This document shows, piece after piece, positions 1 through 9,090 of a DNA stretch of 22,289 nucleotides. The stretch comes from UPXZ01 sp049840795 (GTDB lineage: Bacteria > Bacteroidota > Bacteroidia > Bacteroidales > Paludibacteraceae). The notes under the pieces were generated by a model, which saw only the letters and a program-made list of their open reading frames with translations, was not told the origin of the DNA and made no database searches. The DNA lies in the NCBI GenBank assembly GCA_049840795.1, contig JASGJK010000015.1, positions 1-22,289 on the forward strand, written 5' to 3'. Position 1 is the first letter of the stretch. Each line of letters begins with the position of its first letter. Made by a program: the position numbers and the translations under genes.

Positions 1-70
1 TATGTGTAATTATAAACAACTACGTATTGCTAAGGTTAATAGGGAAACACAATAAATCCGAACAGCACCT
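1..70. repeat. Left copy of an inverted repeat shared with the window's right end
   Basis: Positions 32-70 match the reverse complement of 22250-22289 at 36 of 40 aligned positions (three substitutions, one 1-base gap). The match stops at about position 70, where transposase-like sequence begins on this side and flippase-like sequence begins on the other. The repeat therefore looks like the end of a mobile element, or a contig-bounding repeat, whose body lies outside the window. I do not recognise the family. Bases 1-31 presumably belong to the same element but have no counterpart visible here. Confidence 0.55.
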
Positions 71-974
71 ACGAAACAAGTTGTAGAGTAAAATTTGGAA
101 AGAGTTATCGCGACCAACAAGGCGTTGTTTGTCCTCATTGTGGCGGAACAAATCATTATTGGAAGAAGAGATAAAGAATGCTATGAATGTAAAAAATGCG
201 GTAAACGTCAAAGTTTACGTGCCAATACAGTAATTGCATGCGTTCACAATTCCCCATTTCGTTATTGGTTTATGGCCATTCACTTGCTGACAAGCACAAA
301 GAAAAGCTTTTTCAGCGGCTGAATTCCAACGACAGTTGGGTCATAAACGCTATGAACCAATTTGGACTTTGCTTCATAAGCTAAGTGAGATTATGGGCAA
401 GCGGAATGAAATATATTCAGAGTTATCAGGTGTCATTGAATTAGATGAAGGTTTCTTTTCAACAGAAACTCCTGACGATGAAAAGAAAAAGCCATTGAAA
501 AGAGGTCGTGGAAGTCAGAAAAAAAGCAAAGTCCTTGTAATGGCAGAAAGTCAACCCGTTGAAGGACAAACGACCAAAACAGGTAAGCCAAGACAAGTGG
601 GACATATCAAAATGATTGTTATAAATGACTTAAAATCAGCTACAATAACCTCATTGGTTGAAAACAATGTAACTAAAGAATCAACCATTGATTCTGACGA
701 TTCAACTTCTTACGTCAAAATAAAAGATATTGTCAAAGAGCACCGACCACAAGTAATACCAAAAGAAGAAATTGGAAAGGTATTACCTTGGGTTCATATA
801 GCAATCAGTAACGCTAAACGAATGTTACTGGATATTTATCACGATATTAAACCTGAATATCTTCAAAATTATCTGAACGAATTCTGTTACAAATTCAATA
901 GAAGATACTTTGGTGAAAATTTATTTGACAGGCTTATGATAGCATCGGTTACATACAAAAATCAATTTAGGTAA
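71..974 (+). pseudogene. IS1595-family transposase, 5'-truncated and frameshifted
   Basis: Three reading-frame pieces together match an IS1595/ISXO2-type transposase. Piece 1 (about 71-165) has the first half of a zinc ribbon, GVVCPHCGG. Piece 2 (about 172-312) has the second half, CYECKKCGKRQS, then the PFRYWFMAIHLLTSTKKS segment. Piece 3 (about 313-974) begins at EFQRQLGHKRYEP and carries the catalytic-region motifs IELDEGFF, DSDDSTSY and WVHIAISNAKR, ending NRRYFGENLFDRL. The first break lies in the GA-rich stretch at 162-171. The second is one extra T in the T5 run at 308-312: removing it turns SFFSG-stop into SFSAAEF. The N-terminal ~20 residues are missing, replaced at about position 70 by an unrelated repeat. 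The stop codon is followed by CACAGCGGATAATCAT, which may be the right terminal inverted repeat; no matching left end is visible. The element is almost certainly not autonomous as written. Confidence 0.85.
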
Positions 975-991
975 CACAGCGGATAATCATA

Positions 992-1582
992 TTATTTTTT
1001 CAATATACCTTTATCCACACTATCATTTATAAGTTTTTCGGCAAATTCCCATATTTTGTCAGACCCTTCTTTAATTACCTGTTTTTTTTCGTACACCTTA
1101 TTGTAATTTACATCAAATTCTTTCCAAGTTCCCCCATTATTTGAGGTATTCTGAAGCAAAGGTTCCAACCTATCCATAGATTTTGCAAATTTTGCTTCAT
1201 CCGTTTCACCGGCTTCAAACTCTTCCCAAATAGAAATAAACTCGCCGGCTTGCTCTGACGGTAGCAAGCCAAAAATACGTTGTGCCGCAATTCTTTCCTC
1301 ATCGGTATTCGTATGATTTTTTTGCACATCATAAATAAATGTATCTCCTGCATCTATTTCTACAATATCGTGTATCAATACCATTTTTATCACTTTAAGG
1401 ATATCGACTGGTGAATTTGTATATTCGGCTAAGACCATTGCCATCAAAGCCAAATGCCAACTATGTTCGGCATCGTTCTCTTTTCTATTGCTTCCGAACA
1501 ATCGGGTTTTTCTTTCTATGTATTTGACTTTGTCAATTTCTTTTATAAAATCAATTTGTTTTTTTAATTTTTCTGGAAACAT
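992..1582 (-). CDS. HD-domain phosphohydrolase (YfbR/HDDC2-like)
   Basis: A 196-residue cytoplasmic protein of the HD superfamily. The metal-binding signature is visible in order: DAEHSWH at about residues 37-43, LIHDIVEIDAGD at 69-80 (H71-D72), and the final aspartate in SMDRLEPL at D137. Members close to YfbR and HDDC2 are metal-dependent 5'-deoxynucleotidases, but substrates vary, so the exact reaction is inference. The length is usual for the family and the ORF is intact from ATG. It is convergent with the transposase remnant, only 17 bp away. It has no obvious operon partner: the next gene on the strand (eno) lies upstream, beyond a terminator hairpin. Confidence 0.85.
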   Translation of the reverse strand: MFPEKLKKQIDFIKEIDKVKYIERKTRLFGSNRKENDAEHSWHLALMAMVLAEYTNSPVDILKVIKMVLIHDIVEIDAGDTFIYDVQKNHTNTDEERIAAQRIFGLLPSEQAGEFISIWEEFEAGETDEAKFAKSMDRLEPLLQNTSNNGGTWKEFDVNYNKVYEKKQVIKEGSDKIWEFAEKLINDSVDKGILKK

Positions 1583-1840
1583 AATACAATCATTATCAAA
1601 AGAAGAATAATAAAGCTAACTGTTTTTTACACATTTTTATCATAAAAAAACATCCATCCTCTCCTTACAAACCTAATTATGATTATCGACAAAAATACTT
1701 AAAACAATGGAGAATCTCGTTATTTATCGGAACATTATTTTTGAAATATTGTTTCAAAGCGCTGTATCATAACAGTATGAGTTATTCTTAAACAGAAGAA
1801 GAAATGAGATCATTCACGTATCTCCATCGATGTGTTTTTT
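1583..1840. other. AT-rich intergenic stretch without a gene
   Basis: Together with the terminator that follows, this forms a 330-bp gap between the HD-domain gene and enolase. I see no coding ORF, no RNA gene and no clear TAnnTTTG promoter. The HD gene's promoter must lie here on the minus strand but could not be placed. Confidence 0.5.
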
Positions 1841-1890
1841 AAAACAACAACGAGAATATCACTTCTATTACGCAATATTTCTCGTTGTTT
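1841..1890 (-). terminator. Rho-independent terminator after eno
   Basis: The arms AACAACGAGAATAT (about 1846-1859) and ATATTTCTCGTTGTT (about 1875-1889) pair over 14 bp with one bulged T. On the minus strand the stem is followed by TTGTTTT. It begins just past the eno stop codon, so it should end the eno transcript. Confidence 0.75.
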
Positions 1891-1912
1891 GTTCTATGCT
1901 AAGTATCAACAC

Positions 1913-3193
1913 TTATTTTTTGTAACCATAAACAGCTAATTCGCCCAATTCTTCTTCGATGCGAAGCAATTGGTTGTATTTAGCCATACGGTCTGAACGG
2001 CTCAAAGAACCTGTCTTGATTTGTCCTGAGTTGGTTGCAACAGCGATATCAGCAATAGTAGCATCTTCAGTTTCACCAGAACGGTGAGAAGTTACTGAAG
2101 TGTAACCTGCGCGGTGAGCCATTTCAATAGCATCCAATGTTTCAGAAAGCGAACCGATTTGGTTAACTTTGATAAGGATAGAGTTTGCACAACCTAAATC
2201 AATACCTTTTTTCAAGTATTCAACGTTGGTAACAAATAAATCGTCGCCTACCAATTGGCATTTGTTTCCTAATTTGTCTGTCAAAAGTTTCCAACCATCC
2301 CAGTCGCTTTCGCCCATACCGTCTTCAATTGAATCGATAGGATAATTTGCTACAAGTTCAGCTAAATAATCAGCTTGTTCTGCAGAAGAACGTTTTTTGC
2401 CGTTTAGACCTTCAAATTTGCTATAATCATAAATCCCATCTTTGTAGAATTCAGAAGAAGCACAGTCAAGACCAATTGTTACGTCTTTTCCCGGTTCGTA
2501 ACCTGCATTTTTGATAGCTAAAAGGATTGATTCCAATGCTTCTTCAGTTCCGCCTGCCAAGTTTGGAGCAAAGCCACCTTCGTCACCAACAGCGGTGCTT
2601 AAGTTTTTGTCGTGTAATACTTTTTTCAACGCGTGGAAAACTTCAGCGCCACAACGTAAACCTTCTCTGAATGATGGAGCGCCAACAGGACGGATCATAA
2701 ATTCTTGAAAAGCGATAGGAGCGTCAGAGTGTGAACCACCATTGATGATGTTCATCATCGGAACTGGAAGCACGAATGTGTTTGTTCCACCGATGTAACG
2801 GTACAAAGGTAATTCCAATTCTTCAGCAGCGGCTTTTGCCACAGCCAAAGAAACACCAAGAATAGCGTTAGCGCCTAAGTTAGATTTAGTTTTTGTGCCA
2901 TCCAACGCAATCATTTTTTTATCGATAGCTCTTTGATTGAATACTGACTCGCCAACCAAAGCGGGAGCAATCACTTTATTTACATTCTCAACTGCTTTTA
3001 AAACGCCCTTTCCGAGGTACCGTTTTTTGTCTCCATCGCGAAGTTCAATAGCTTCGTTTTCGCCGGTAGAAGCTCCTGATGGAACTGCTGCGCGACCTAC
3101 AAAGCCTGATTCTAATGTTACATCTACTTCTACAGTAGGGTTACCGCGAGAATCCAATACTTCGCGGGCAACAATTTTTTCAATTTTACTCAT
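1913..3193 (-). CDS. eno: Enolase (phosphopyruvate hydratase)
   Basis: A 426-residue enolase that interconverts 2-phosphoglycerate and phosphoenolpyruvate in glycolysis and gluconeogenesis; it works in the cytoplasm as a Mg-dependent enzyme. It has the standard N-terminal segment (VLDSRGNPTVEVDV, then the flexible loop PSGASTGENEA). The acid-base region VGDEGGFAPN, metal ligands in SIEDGMGESDW and VGDDLFVTN, the catalytic-lysine segment ILIKVNQIGS and the terminal SHRSGETEDA motif are all present. The length is normal and the frame intact. It appears to be transcribed alone: a hairpin terminator follows it, and the upstream amylase remnant has its own terminator. Confidence 0.98.
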   Translation of the reverse strand: MSKIEKIVAREVLDSRGNPTVEVDVTLESGFVGRAAVPSGASTGENEAIELRDGDKKRYLGKGVLKAVENVNKVIAPALVGESVFNQRAIDKKMIALDGTKTKSNLGANAILGVSLAVAKAAAEELELPLYRYIGGTNTFVLPVPMMNIINGGSHSDAPIAFQEFMIRPVGAPSFREGLRCGAEVFHALKKVLHDKNLSTAVGDEGGFAPNLAGGTEEALESILLAIKNAGYEPGKDVTIGLDCASSEFYKDGIYDYSKFEGLNGKKRSSAEQADYLAELVANYPIDSIEDGMGESDWDGWKLLTDKLGNKCQLVGDDLFVTNVEYLKKGIDLGCANSILIKVNQIGSLSETLDAIEMAHRAGYTSVTSHRSGETEDATIADIAVATNSGQIKTGSLSRSDRMAKYNQLLRIEEELGELAVYGYKK

Positions 3194-3246
3194 AATTTTT
3201 ATTGTTAATGAATTTGTTTTATATTGTTTTTATTCGATTATTATCT

Positions 3247-3285
3247 AAAAAGTACGGACGGAATACATTCCGTCTCTACTTTTTT
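3247..3285 (-). terminator. Terminator or palindromic repeat after the amylase gene
   Basis: Left arm 3247-3264 and right arm 3267-3284 pair as 8+8 bp around a 2-bp mismatch, with core GACGGAAT-AC-ATTCCGTC. On the minus strand a run of five T follows the stem, and the stem overlaps the last codons and stop of the alpha-amylase gene. It fits a rho-independent terminator. The GTAGAGACGG...CCGTCCGTAC core also resembles dispersed intergenic palindromes of Bacteroidota. Confidence 0.6.
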
Positions 3286-4956
3286 AATTTTATAATTTTA
3301 CCTTCCCAAGCCGGCATAAACACCCGGTATTGATTGCCTGCCGCTAATACTTGGCGTGGAAATTTTTCTGTTTCGTTTAATATGTTTACCGATTCATAAA
3401 TATTCCCCTCTTCTATATTCAAATACGCAGACGCTTCCGAAGGAATGTTTATTTTAACATCAGCCGATCTATCATTAAAATTCAGTACAATGAGTAGTAT
3501 TTCGTCATTGTATTTGCGAATGTATGCAAAATGTTCGTGTGTATTGAAAAATTCGTTACCAAAATTAGCATATTCCAAATCATACATCTGCCCTTGCGTA
3601 ATGGCATTTTCTTTTAACGAAATCTGTAATAGCAATTGATAGAACGCCCGTAACTGTTTTTGTTCTTCGGTCAAGGACAAACCGTCAAATTTTCCATTGT
3701 TTGCCCAAGCGTTAACACTATGTACATTCCAATAGTCAAAAATAGTTGTTTTGCCGTCAATACCACTAAAACCTTCCATATCCATTCCGAGTTCGCCTAA
3801 TTCCTGTCCGAAATAGATCATTACAGGAGCTTTGCTGAGTGTAGCCGAAACAATCATCGCCGGTTTTGCGTAGCTCCCGTTGCCACAGAAAAAACCGGAA
3901 GCTATTCGTTGTTCGTCATGATTTTCAAGGAAATTGAGCATATTATCTTCAATACCACTCAAATTTTGCCACGTATAAGTAATGTCTCTTGCTGATTCAT
4001 TTTTGCTGATGACACCGCGTAGCTTGTCGTACAAACCTACCTTGTTATATAAATAATCAAATTTTCCGTTACAAATATAGTTTCTATATTCCGCCGGATT
4101 ATATACTTCAGCTATAAAAATAATCTCTGGATTTATTTTTTTTATCTGCGGAATCACCCAACCCCAAAATTCAACCGGCACCATTTCCGCCATATCAACA
4201 CGAAAGCCATCTACTTTTTTATTTGCCCAAAACGTAAGTATGTCTAACATCTTGTACCACGTATCCGGAATCGGGTCAAAGTGTTTTTGCCTTCCGTTCA
4301 CATAATCCACTCCATAATTCAACTTCACTGTTTCATACCAATCAAACCGGGATGGTGTAGCCACAAATTGGTCGTTTCCCGTAGCTTTTGCCGGAAATTC
4401 TTCATATCCTTCGGTATTGAACGATGGATTAAATCGTTGACCGGGGACGTAATAAAAATTATTTTGAGGAGAAAAAAGCTACATGCGGATTATCGTTTTG
4501 CCCTAAGTTTTTTATCCCGATGGGGTTTTTATCGGATTTATACTCGCGCGCTACGTGATTCGGAATAAAATCAATGATAACTTTTAACTCTTGTTGATGC
4601 GTCCGCTCTACCAATGCCTCGAACTCTCTCATCCTGTTAGGAATATCCTCCGCTAAATCGGGCGTTACATCGTAATAATCTCTCACCGCGTAAGGCGATC
4701 CTGCAATTCCTTTAACTACTCCCGAATGGTTTTGCGTTATTCCATACGCCGAATAATTGGTTTTGGTTGCATGCTCTAAAATTCCCGTGTACCAAATATG
4801 CGTAGCACCCAACTTCTTAATTTCGCTTAAAGCTTTTATAGTAAAACTATTAAACTTTCCACAGCCATTTTCAGCCATAGTACCGTTGATTTTTCGAGTA
4901 GTATTATAGTTGCCGAATAGTCGGGGGAGAACTTGATAAATAACAAACTTTGGCAT
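3276..4956 (-). pseudogene. GH13 alpha-amylase family protein, frameshifted
   Basis: Two adjacent minus-strand frames encode one cytoplasmic GH13 glycosidase of about 560 residues with no signal peptide. The upstream part starts MPKFVIYQVLPRLFGNYN (ATG at 4956; a GTG at 4968 is less likely) and contains the conserved VIIDFIPNHV. The downstream part has DGFRVDMAE (nucleophile Asp), IIFIAEVYNP (acid/base Glu), FLENHDEQRIA (third carboxylate) and a C-terminal beta-sandwich-like tail. The break is at 4472-4477, six A on the plus strand (six T in the gene). Dropping one restores PHVAF-SPQNNFYYVPGQ in frame, so only one base separates this from an intact gene. A terminator overlaps the stop. It is divergent from tpx. 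It would act on intracellular alpha-glucans if functional. Pseudogene versus sequencing error cannot be decided here. Confidence 0.88.
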
Positions 4957-5076
4957 AGGAAATTTCACAAACTTTGTATTATGAATTTTGCTACAAAATT
5001 AAACAAAAAACCTCAAAGTGTTGTTATACCTCCGACAATAAAAAAGTAAATATTCATTAAATAAAAACTAAATAAA

Positions 5077-5562
5077 ATGGCAACAACAAAATTCAAAGGA
5101 AACCCTATCAATTTAAATGGTAATTTACCCGCAGTTGGCACAAAAGCTCCTGATTTTACACTTGTAAAAGGAGACTTAAGTGAAGTGAAATTAAGCGATT
5201 TTACAGGTAAAAGATTAATTATCAACATATTTCCAAGCATAGATACGGGAGTTTGTGCTGCATCTGTACGTAAATTCAACAAAGTGGCTTCCGAAAAAGG
5301 AATCACTGTTCTTTGTGTTTCAAAAGACCTTCCTTTTGCAGCTTCCCGTTTTTGTGGTGCCGAGGGACTAACCGATGTTATTACCGCTTCTGATTTTCGT
5401 TACAATACATTCGCTACCGATTATGGTGTATTGCAAATAGATGGACCTCTAAAAGGTTTAACTGCGCGCGCGGTCGTCGCTTTAGATGAAAATGGCGTGG
5501 TTACTTACACCGAACTTGTTCCTGAAATTACCGAAGAACCTAACTACGAAGTGAGTTTATAA
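5077..5562 (+). CDS. tpx: Thiol peroxidase (atypical 2-Cys peroxiredoxin)
   Basis: A 161-residue Tpx that reduces hydrogen peroxide and alkyl hydroperoxides using thioredoxin. The peroxidatic cysteine is C60 in SIDTGVCAASVRKFN and the resolving cysteine is C93 in SRFCGAEG, the spacing of the Tpx subfamily (C61/C95 in E. coli). The C-terminus ELVPEITEEPNYE is the usual family ending. The ATG lies after an AT-rich leader in the 120-bp region shared with the divergent amylase gene. It is a single-gene unit closed by a strong hairpin. A thioredoxin-like lipoprotein lies 7 kb away but is exported, so it is unlikely to be the reductant. Confidence 0.97.
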   Translation: MATTKFKGNPINLNGNLPAVGTKAPDFTLVKGDLSEVKLSDFTGKRLIINIFPSIDTGVCAASVRKFNKVASEKGITVLCVSKDLPFAASRFCGAEGLTDVITASDFRYNTFATDYGVLQIDGPLKGLTARAVVALDENGVVTYTELVPEITEEPNYEVSL

Positions 5563-5580
5563 TTTTCATTACAGAAGAGA

Positions 5581-5620
5581 AACAATAACGGCGGATAAAT
5601 TTGTCCGCCGTTATTGTTTT
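5581..5620. terminator. Bidirectional terminator between tpx and the permease gene
   Basis: A perfect 15-bp stem: AACAATAACGGCGGA (5581-5595) pairs with 5604-5618 across an 8-base loop. T-rich sequence follows on both strands. It sits between the convergent tpx (plus) and APC permease (minus), so one hairpin probably stops both. Confidence 0.85.
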
Positions 5621-5658
5621 ATATAATCAATGTGCTATTGTAGGCATTTTCATCGGTT

Positions 5659-7116
5659 TTATTTTTCGTTTTTTTCGTTCCGTACGTGACTATGTTTGAT
5701 TCCATACGTAAAATAGATAATAAATCCCAACGCCATCCAAGCCACCAACCTTATCCATGTATCTTTAGGTAGCGCTATCATTTGTGCCAAACAAATCAAC
5801 GCTCCTAAAATAGGCACGAGCGGTACCAACGGAGTACGGAATTTTCGGGGAGCATCCGGTTCGGTTTTACGAAGTATCATTAGACCGATACTCACAATAA
5901 CAAATGCCAAAAGCGTACCGATAGAAACCAATTCGCCAAGCAAACCTATAGGAAACAGACCGGCAAACAAGGCTGCAAATGCCCCGGTTACAATGCTTGT
6001 AATATATGGTGTCTGAAATTTGGGATGGGTTTTTGCAAAACTTTTCCACAAAAGACCATCGCTCGCCATTGTATAGAAAATACGACTCTGACCAAGCAAA
6101 AGCACCATAACTACCGAGCTTAATCCTGCAATGGCGCCTATTTTGATAATCGGTCGCAACCAATATAGTCCTTTGCCGGCTTTATCAATAGCCACCGCAA
6201 TAGGAGCAGGTACATTTAATTCGGTATAATTCACTATCCCGGTTAACACCAAACTGACGGCTACATACAGAACTGTACATATAATAAGCGAAACTAAAAT
6301 TCCAATAGGTAAATCGCGTTTGGGATTAATTGCTTCCTGTGCCGTAGTGCTCACCGCATCAAACCCAATGTATGCAAAAAACACCACTGCCGCTCCTGTA
6401 AGTACACCCGACCAACCAAAATGTCCGAAACTTCCTGTGTTTGCCGGAACAAATGGTGTCCAGTTATCTACATTGATATATGCTATTCCAAATCCGATAA
6501 ACAAAAGAATTACCGCCACTTTTACAATCACTATAATATTGTTGAACTTTGCACTTTCCTTGATCCCTACAACCAAAAGTGTAGTCATCATAGCGACAAT
6601 AAAAACAGCCGGAAAATTAATGATATGCCCGGTGGCAATCCACTGTCCGTGCTCAAATCTAAACGGACTATCACACATATAAGCCGGTAGGTTAATTCCT
6701 AAGTCGGTCAAAAAACTCACCACATAACCAGACCAGCCTACCGCTACCGTTGCAGAGCCAAAGAGGTATTCTAAAATCAAATCCCAGCCTATAATCCACG
6801 CGATAAATTCTCCCATAGTGGCATAGCCATACGTATATGCACTCCCTGAAACCGGTATCATCGAAGCAAATTCAGCGTAACAAAGCCCGGCAAGCAAGCA
6901 ACCGAAAGCTGAAATAATAAACGAAATCGAAATACCGGGACCCGCATGATTCGCTGCTGCCGTACCGGTAAGCACAAAAATTCCGGCGCCAATAATACAA
7001 CCGATACCGAGCAATGTTATATTCATCGCATTCAAATGTCTTTTCAGTTGATTTGTACCCTCTTCCGCCTGTCTGTTTATTTGTTCTAAACTTTTACGAA
7101 TAAATAATTTTGTCAT
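5659..7116 (-). CDS. APC-superfamily amino acid permease (cationic amino acid transporter-like)
   Basis: A 485-residue inner-membrane permease with about 12 hydrophobic segments. The first segment carries the APC signature GIGCIIGAGIFVLTG (residues 37-51), where the unwound helix 1 binds the substrate amino group. SAYTYGYATMGEFIAWIIGWDLILE and FFAYIGFDAVSTTAQEA are characteristic of the CAT/YfnA branch, which takes up cationic or broad-range amino acids; the substrate here is inferred from similarity only. A charged cytoplasmic N-terminus precedes helix 1, and the tail ends HSHVRNEKNEK. It is likely its own transcription unit: the upstream gene has a strong terminator at 7222-7256. Confidence 0.93.
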   Translation of the reverse strand: MTKLFIRKSLEQINRQAEEGTNQLKRHLNAMNITLLGIGCIIGAGIFVLTGTAAANHAGPGISISFIISAFGCLLAGLCYAEFASMIPVSGSAYTYGYATMGEFIAWIIGWDLILEYLFGSATVAVGWSGYVVSFLTDLGINLPAYMCDSPFRFEHGQWIATGHIINFPAVFIVAMMTTLLVVGIKESAKFNNIIVIVKVAVILLFIGFGIAYINVDNWTPFVPANTGSFGHFGWSGVLTGAAVVFFAYIGFDAVSTTAQEAINPKRDLPIGILVSLIICTVLYVAVSLVLTGIVNYTELNVPAPIAVAIDKAGKGLYWLRPIIKIGAIAGLSSVVMVLLLGQSRIFYTMASDGLLWKSFAKTHPKFQTPYITSIVTGAFAALFAGLFPIGLLGELVSIGTLLAFVIVSIGLMILRKTEPDAPRKFRTPLVPLVPILGALICLAQMIALPKDTWIRLVAWMALGFIIYFTYGIKHSHVRNEKNEK

Positions 7117-7212
7117 ATTATTTTAATTTTTAAAGTATTCTCTACCATTATCTTTCATTTTATTTTGAAATAAGGCACAAAAATAACATTTTTTCATTAA
7201 AGACAGCTATTT

Positions 7213-7256
7213 ACAATAAAAAAAAGAGCGGTGAAATATAAAATCACCGCTCTTTT
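7213..7256 (-). terminator. Rho-independent terminator after the OadA-like gene
   Basis: The perfect 13-bp arms AAAAGAGCGGTGA (7222-7234) and TCACCGCTCTTTT (7244-7256) enclose a 9-base loop. On the minus strand the stem runs into a nine-T tract, a textbook terminator placed 20 bp past the stop of the carboxyltransferase gene. Confidence 0.9.
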
Positions 7257-7275
7257 GATATTTTCACCCCTATTA

Positions 7276-9090
7276 TTAAGCAGAAATCTTATCTTTCTTG
7301 GGTGTTTTTTTCGTTTTCACTACCACAGCGTCACATTTTTCAATGTATGCAATTACATCACCTTTCTTAACAAAGTCACCTTGTTTTTTCTCAATACTTA
7401 TAATACGTCCGTTGCAAAAGCTGGTTATATCTTCATATCCGTAGTTTGTTTGAATCATACAAACAGTATCCAGTTCGTTGAAGTATTTGCCGTGAGGCGG
7501 TTCTACCGATTTTTCATCAAAGTCAATTTCCCACAATACACGCCCTGTGTAAGATGACATTATTGGCTCGGCACTTGGGTGCTTCAATGCACGCAAGTTA
7601 ACCGGCGCAGGCGCACCCGCTTTTTCGTATTTAGCCTTGATGGCAGCTTCCAATTCTTTTTCGAACCGCTGTTTTGCCTCTCCTGATTTGTATTCGCGGT
7701 ATTGTTTTTCGTGCATCGCAAATTCAAACAGTTCTTCATCATCATCTCCTCTGTCCCAGTTTTTTCCTTCCATTTCTTTGATAAATTTAGGAAGTTCATC
7801 CGGATAATTATCTTGTGGGTTACCCGTAAAGAATTCAAAGCCGTTCTTCTTCGCTAAATCTATTATTTCCTGATCTAATTTTCCAGGTAATTGACCGGCT
7901 TTACCAAGAATCATATCCCACGAATTCTTGTCAATCATCGTCCAGCGGCTTTGTCCTTTTTCCATCAAAAATACATTCATCAAAGCGATATTTTTGACAT
8001 ACTGACTAAATGGAGTGACCAAAGGAGGATTTCCAAGTTTCGGCCATATATATTTCACCTCATCAAAGAGTTTTACCAACAATTGATCTTCGTTCAAATC
8101 TTCTTTCCCTTGACTTTTGCGGGCTGTATTAATTGCCTGATGTACACCCTTTAAGTCTGCCATCAACGACCCCATCATACCTCCCGGCAAGCCGCAACCT
8201 ACCAATAACGAACTCATTACTTTATTACGTTCATCAATAAAGTAGCCCAAGAAATCGTCAACAAAACTTTGAGTTAAGCTACGAGCCTCCATATAGGCGT
8301 TCATATTAATCTCCGGCACTTTGAATCCGGCATCTTTTAACATAGCCTGAATGGTGATTACGTCCGGATGAACCATTCCCCAAGAAAGCGGTTCCATTGC
8401 TACATCCAAGTAATCGGCACCTGCTTTAGCCACTTCAAGCATCGAAGCCACAGAGAAACCAGGTCCCGTATGACCATGATACTGAATTGGAATTTCAGGA
8501 TGCCTATCTTTTATGGCTTTTACTATTTTTCCAAGCATCACCGGACGCCCGATTCCCGCCATATCTTTCAAGCAAATCTCATCAGCACCGGCAGATATCA
8601 ATTCTTCTGACATATTGATATAGTACTCTACCGTATGAACTTCGGAAACAGTGATACACATCACAGCCTGTGCAATCATACCGGCTTCTTTAGCATATTT
8701 TATACTATCCGATATATTACGTACATCATTCAAGCCATCAAAAATACGGGTAATATCCACTCCTTGCGCTTTTTTCACTTTGTACATCAAGCGACGCACA
8801 TCGGCAGGTACAGGGTTCATACGCAAGCCATTCAAACCACGGTCAAGCATGTGTGTTTTGATTCCGACTTCATTAAAAGGTTTTGTAAATGCACGTACAG
8901 AGGGATTTGGATTTTCTCCGTACAATAAATTCACCTGTTCGGAAGCTCCTCCATTAGTTTCCACTCTGGCGAAACAACCCATATCAATAATTACTGGAGC
9001 AATTTTTTCAAGTTGATCAATACGTGGCACATATTTACCCATAGACTGCCACATATCTCTATAGACCAAGCTAAATTTGATTTCTTTCAT
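7276..9090 (-). CDS. OadA/PycB-like carboxyltransferase with degenerate biotinyl domain
   Basis: A 604-residue protein related to the oxaloacetate decarboxylase alpha subunit and pyruvate carboxylase subunit B. The N-terminal HMGL-like TIM barrel (about 1-300) shows VYRDMWQS (R11-D12, metal/substrate), ICLKDMAGIG (K175, the position of the carboxylated lysine) and metal ligands in YHGHTGPG (H205, H207). The conserved carboxylase domain (about 310-480) includes GLPGGMMGSLMADL and PPLVTPFSQYVKN. The last ~90 residues resemble a biotinyl/lipoyl domain (GRIISIEKKQGDFVKKGDVI). However, the AMKM biotin-attachment motif is not there: the aligned stretch is IQTNYGYEDI, with Tyr at about 550 in place of Lys. 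No oadB, oadG or biotin carboxylase gene is adjacent. Either biotin sits on a separate carrier protein or the tail is only structural. It is monocistronic, with a strong terminator. Confidence 0.88.
   Translation of the reverse strand: MKEIKFSLVYRDMWQSMGKYVPRIDQLEKIAPVIIDMGCFARVETNGGASEQVNLLYGENPNPSVRAFTKPFNEVGIKTHMLDRGLNGLRMNPVPADVRRLMYKVKKAQGVDITRIFDGLNDVRNISDSIKYAKEAGMIAQAVMCITVSEVHTVEYYINMSEELISAGADEICLKDMAGIGRPVMLGKIVKAIKDRHPEIPIQYHGHTGPGFSVASMLEVAKAGADYLDVAMEPLSWGMVHPDVITIQAMLKDAGFKVPEINMNAYMEARSLTQSFVDDFLGYFIDERNKVMSSLLVGCGLPGGMMGSLMADLKGVHQAINTARKSQGKEDLNEDQLLVKLFDEVKYIWPKLGNPPLVTPFSQYVKNIALMNVFLMEKGQSRWTMIDKNSWDMILGKAGQLPGKLDQEIIDLAKKNGFEFFTGNPQDNYPDELPKFIKEMEGKNWDRGDDDEELFEFAMHEKQYREYKSGEAKQRFEKELEAAIKAKYEKAGAPAPVNLRALKHPSAEPIMSSYTGRVLWEIDFDEKSVEPPHGKYFNELDTVCMIQTNYGYEDITSFCNGRIISIEKKQGDFVKKGDVIAYIEKCDAVVVKTKKTPKKDKISA

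Noticed and set aside
20..211. Minus-strand ORF of 63 codons at the left edge
   Set aside because: It is antisense to the transposase remnant and the end repeat, without recognisable protein features. Part of it is the translated repeat also present at the right end.
2937..3248. Plus-strand ORF over the 5' end of eno
   Set aside because: It is a shadow of the enolase frame; composition and overlap give no support for a gene.
7891..9016. Several plus-strand ORFs of 80-121 codons over the OadA-like gene
   Set aside because: All lie opposite a well-supported 604-residue gene and are rich in residues expected from reverse reading.
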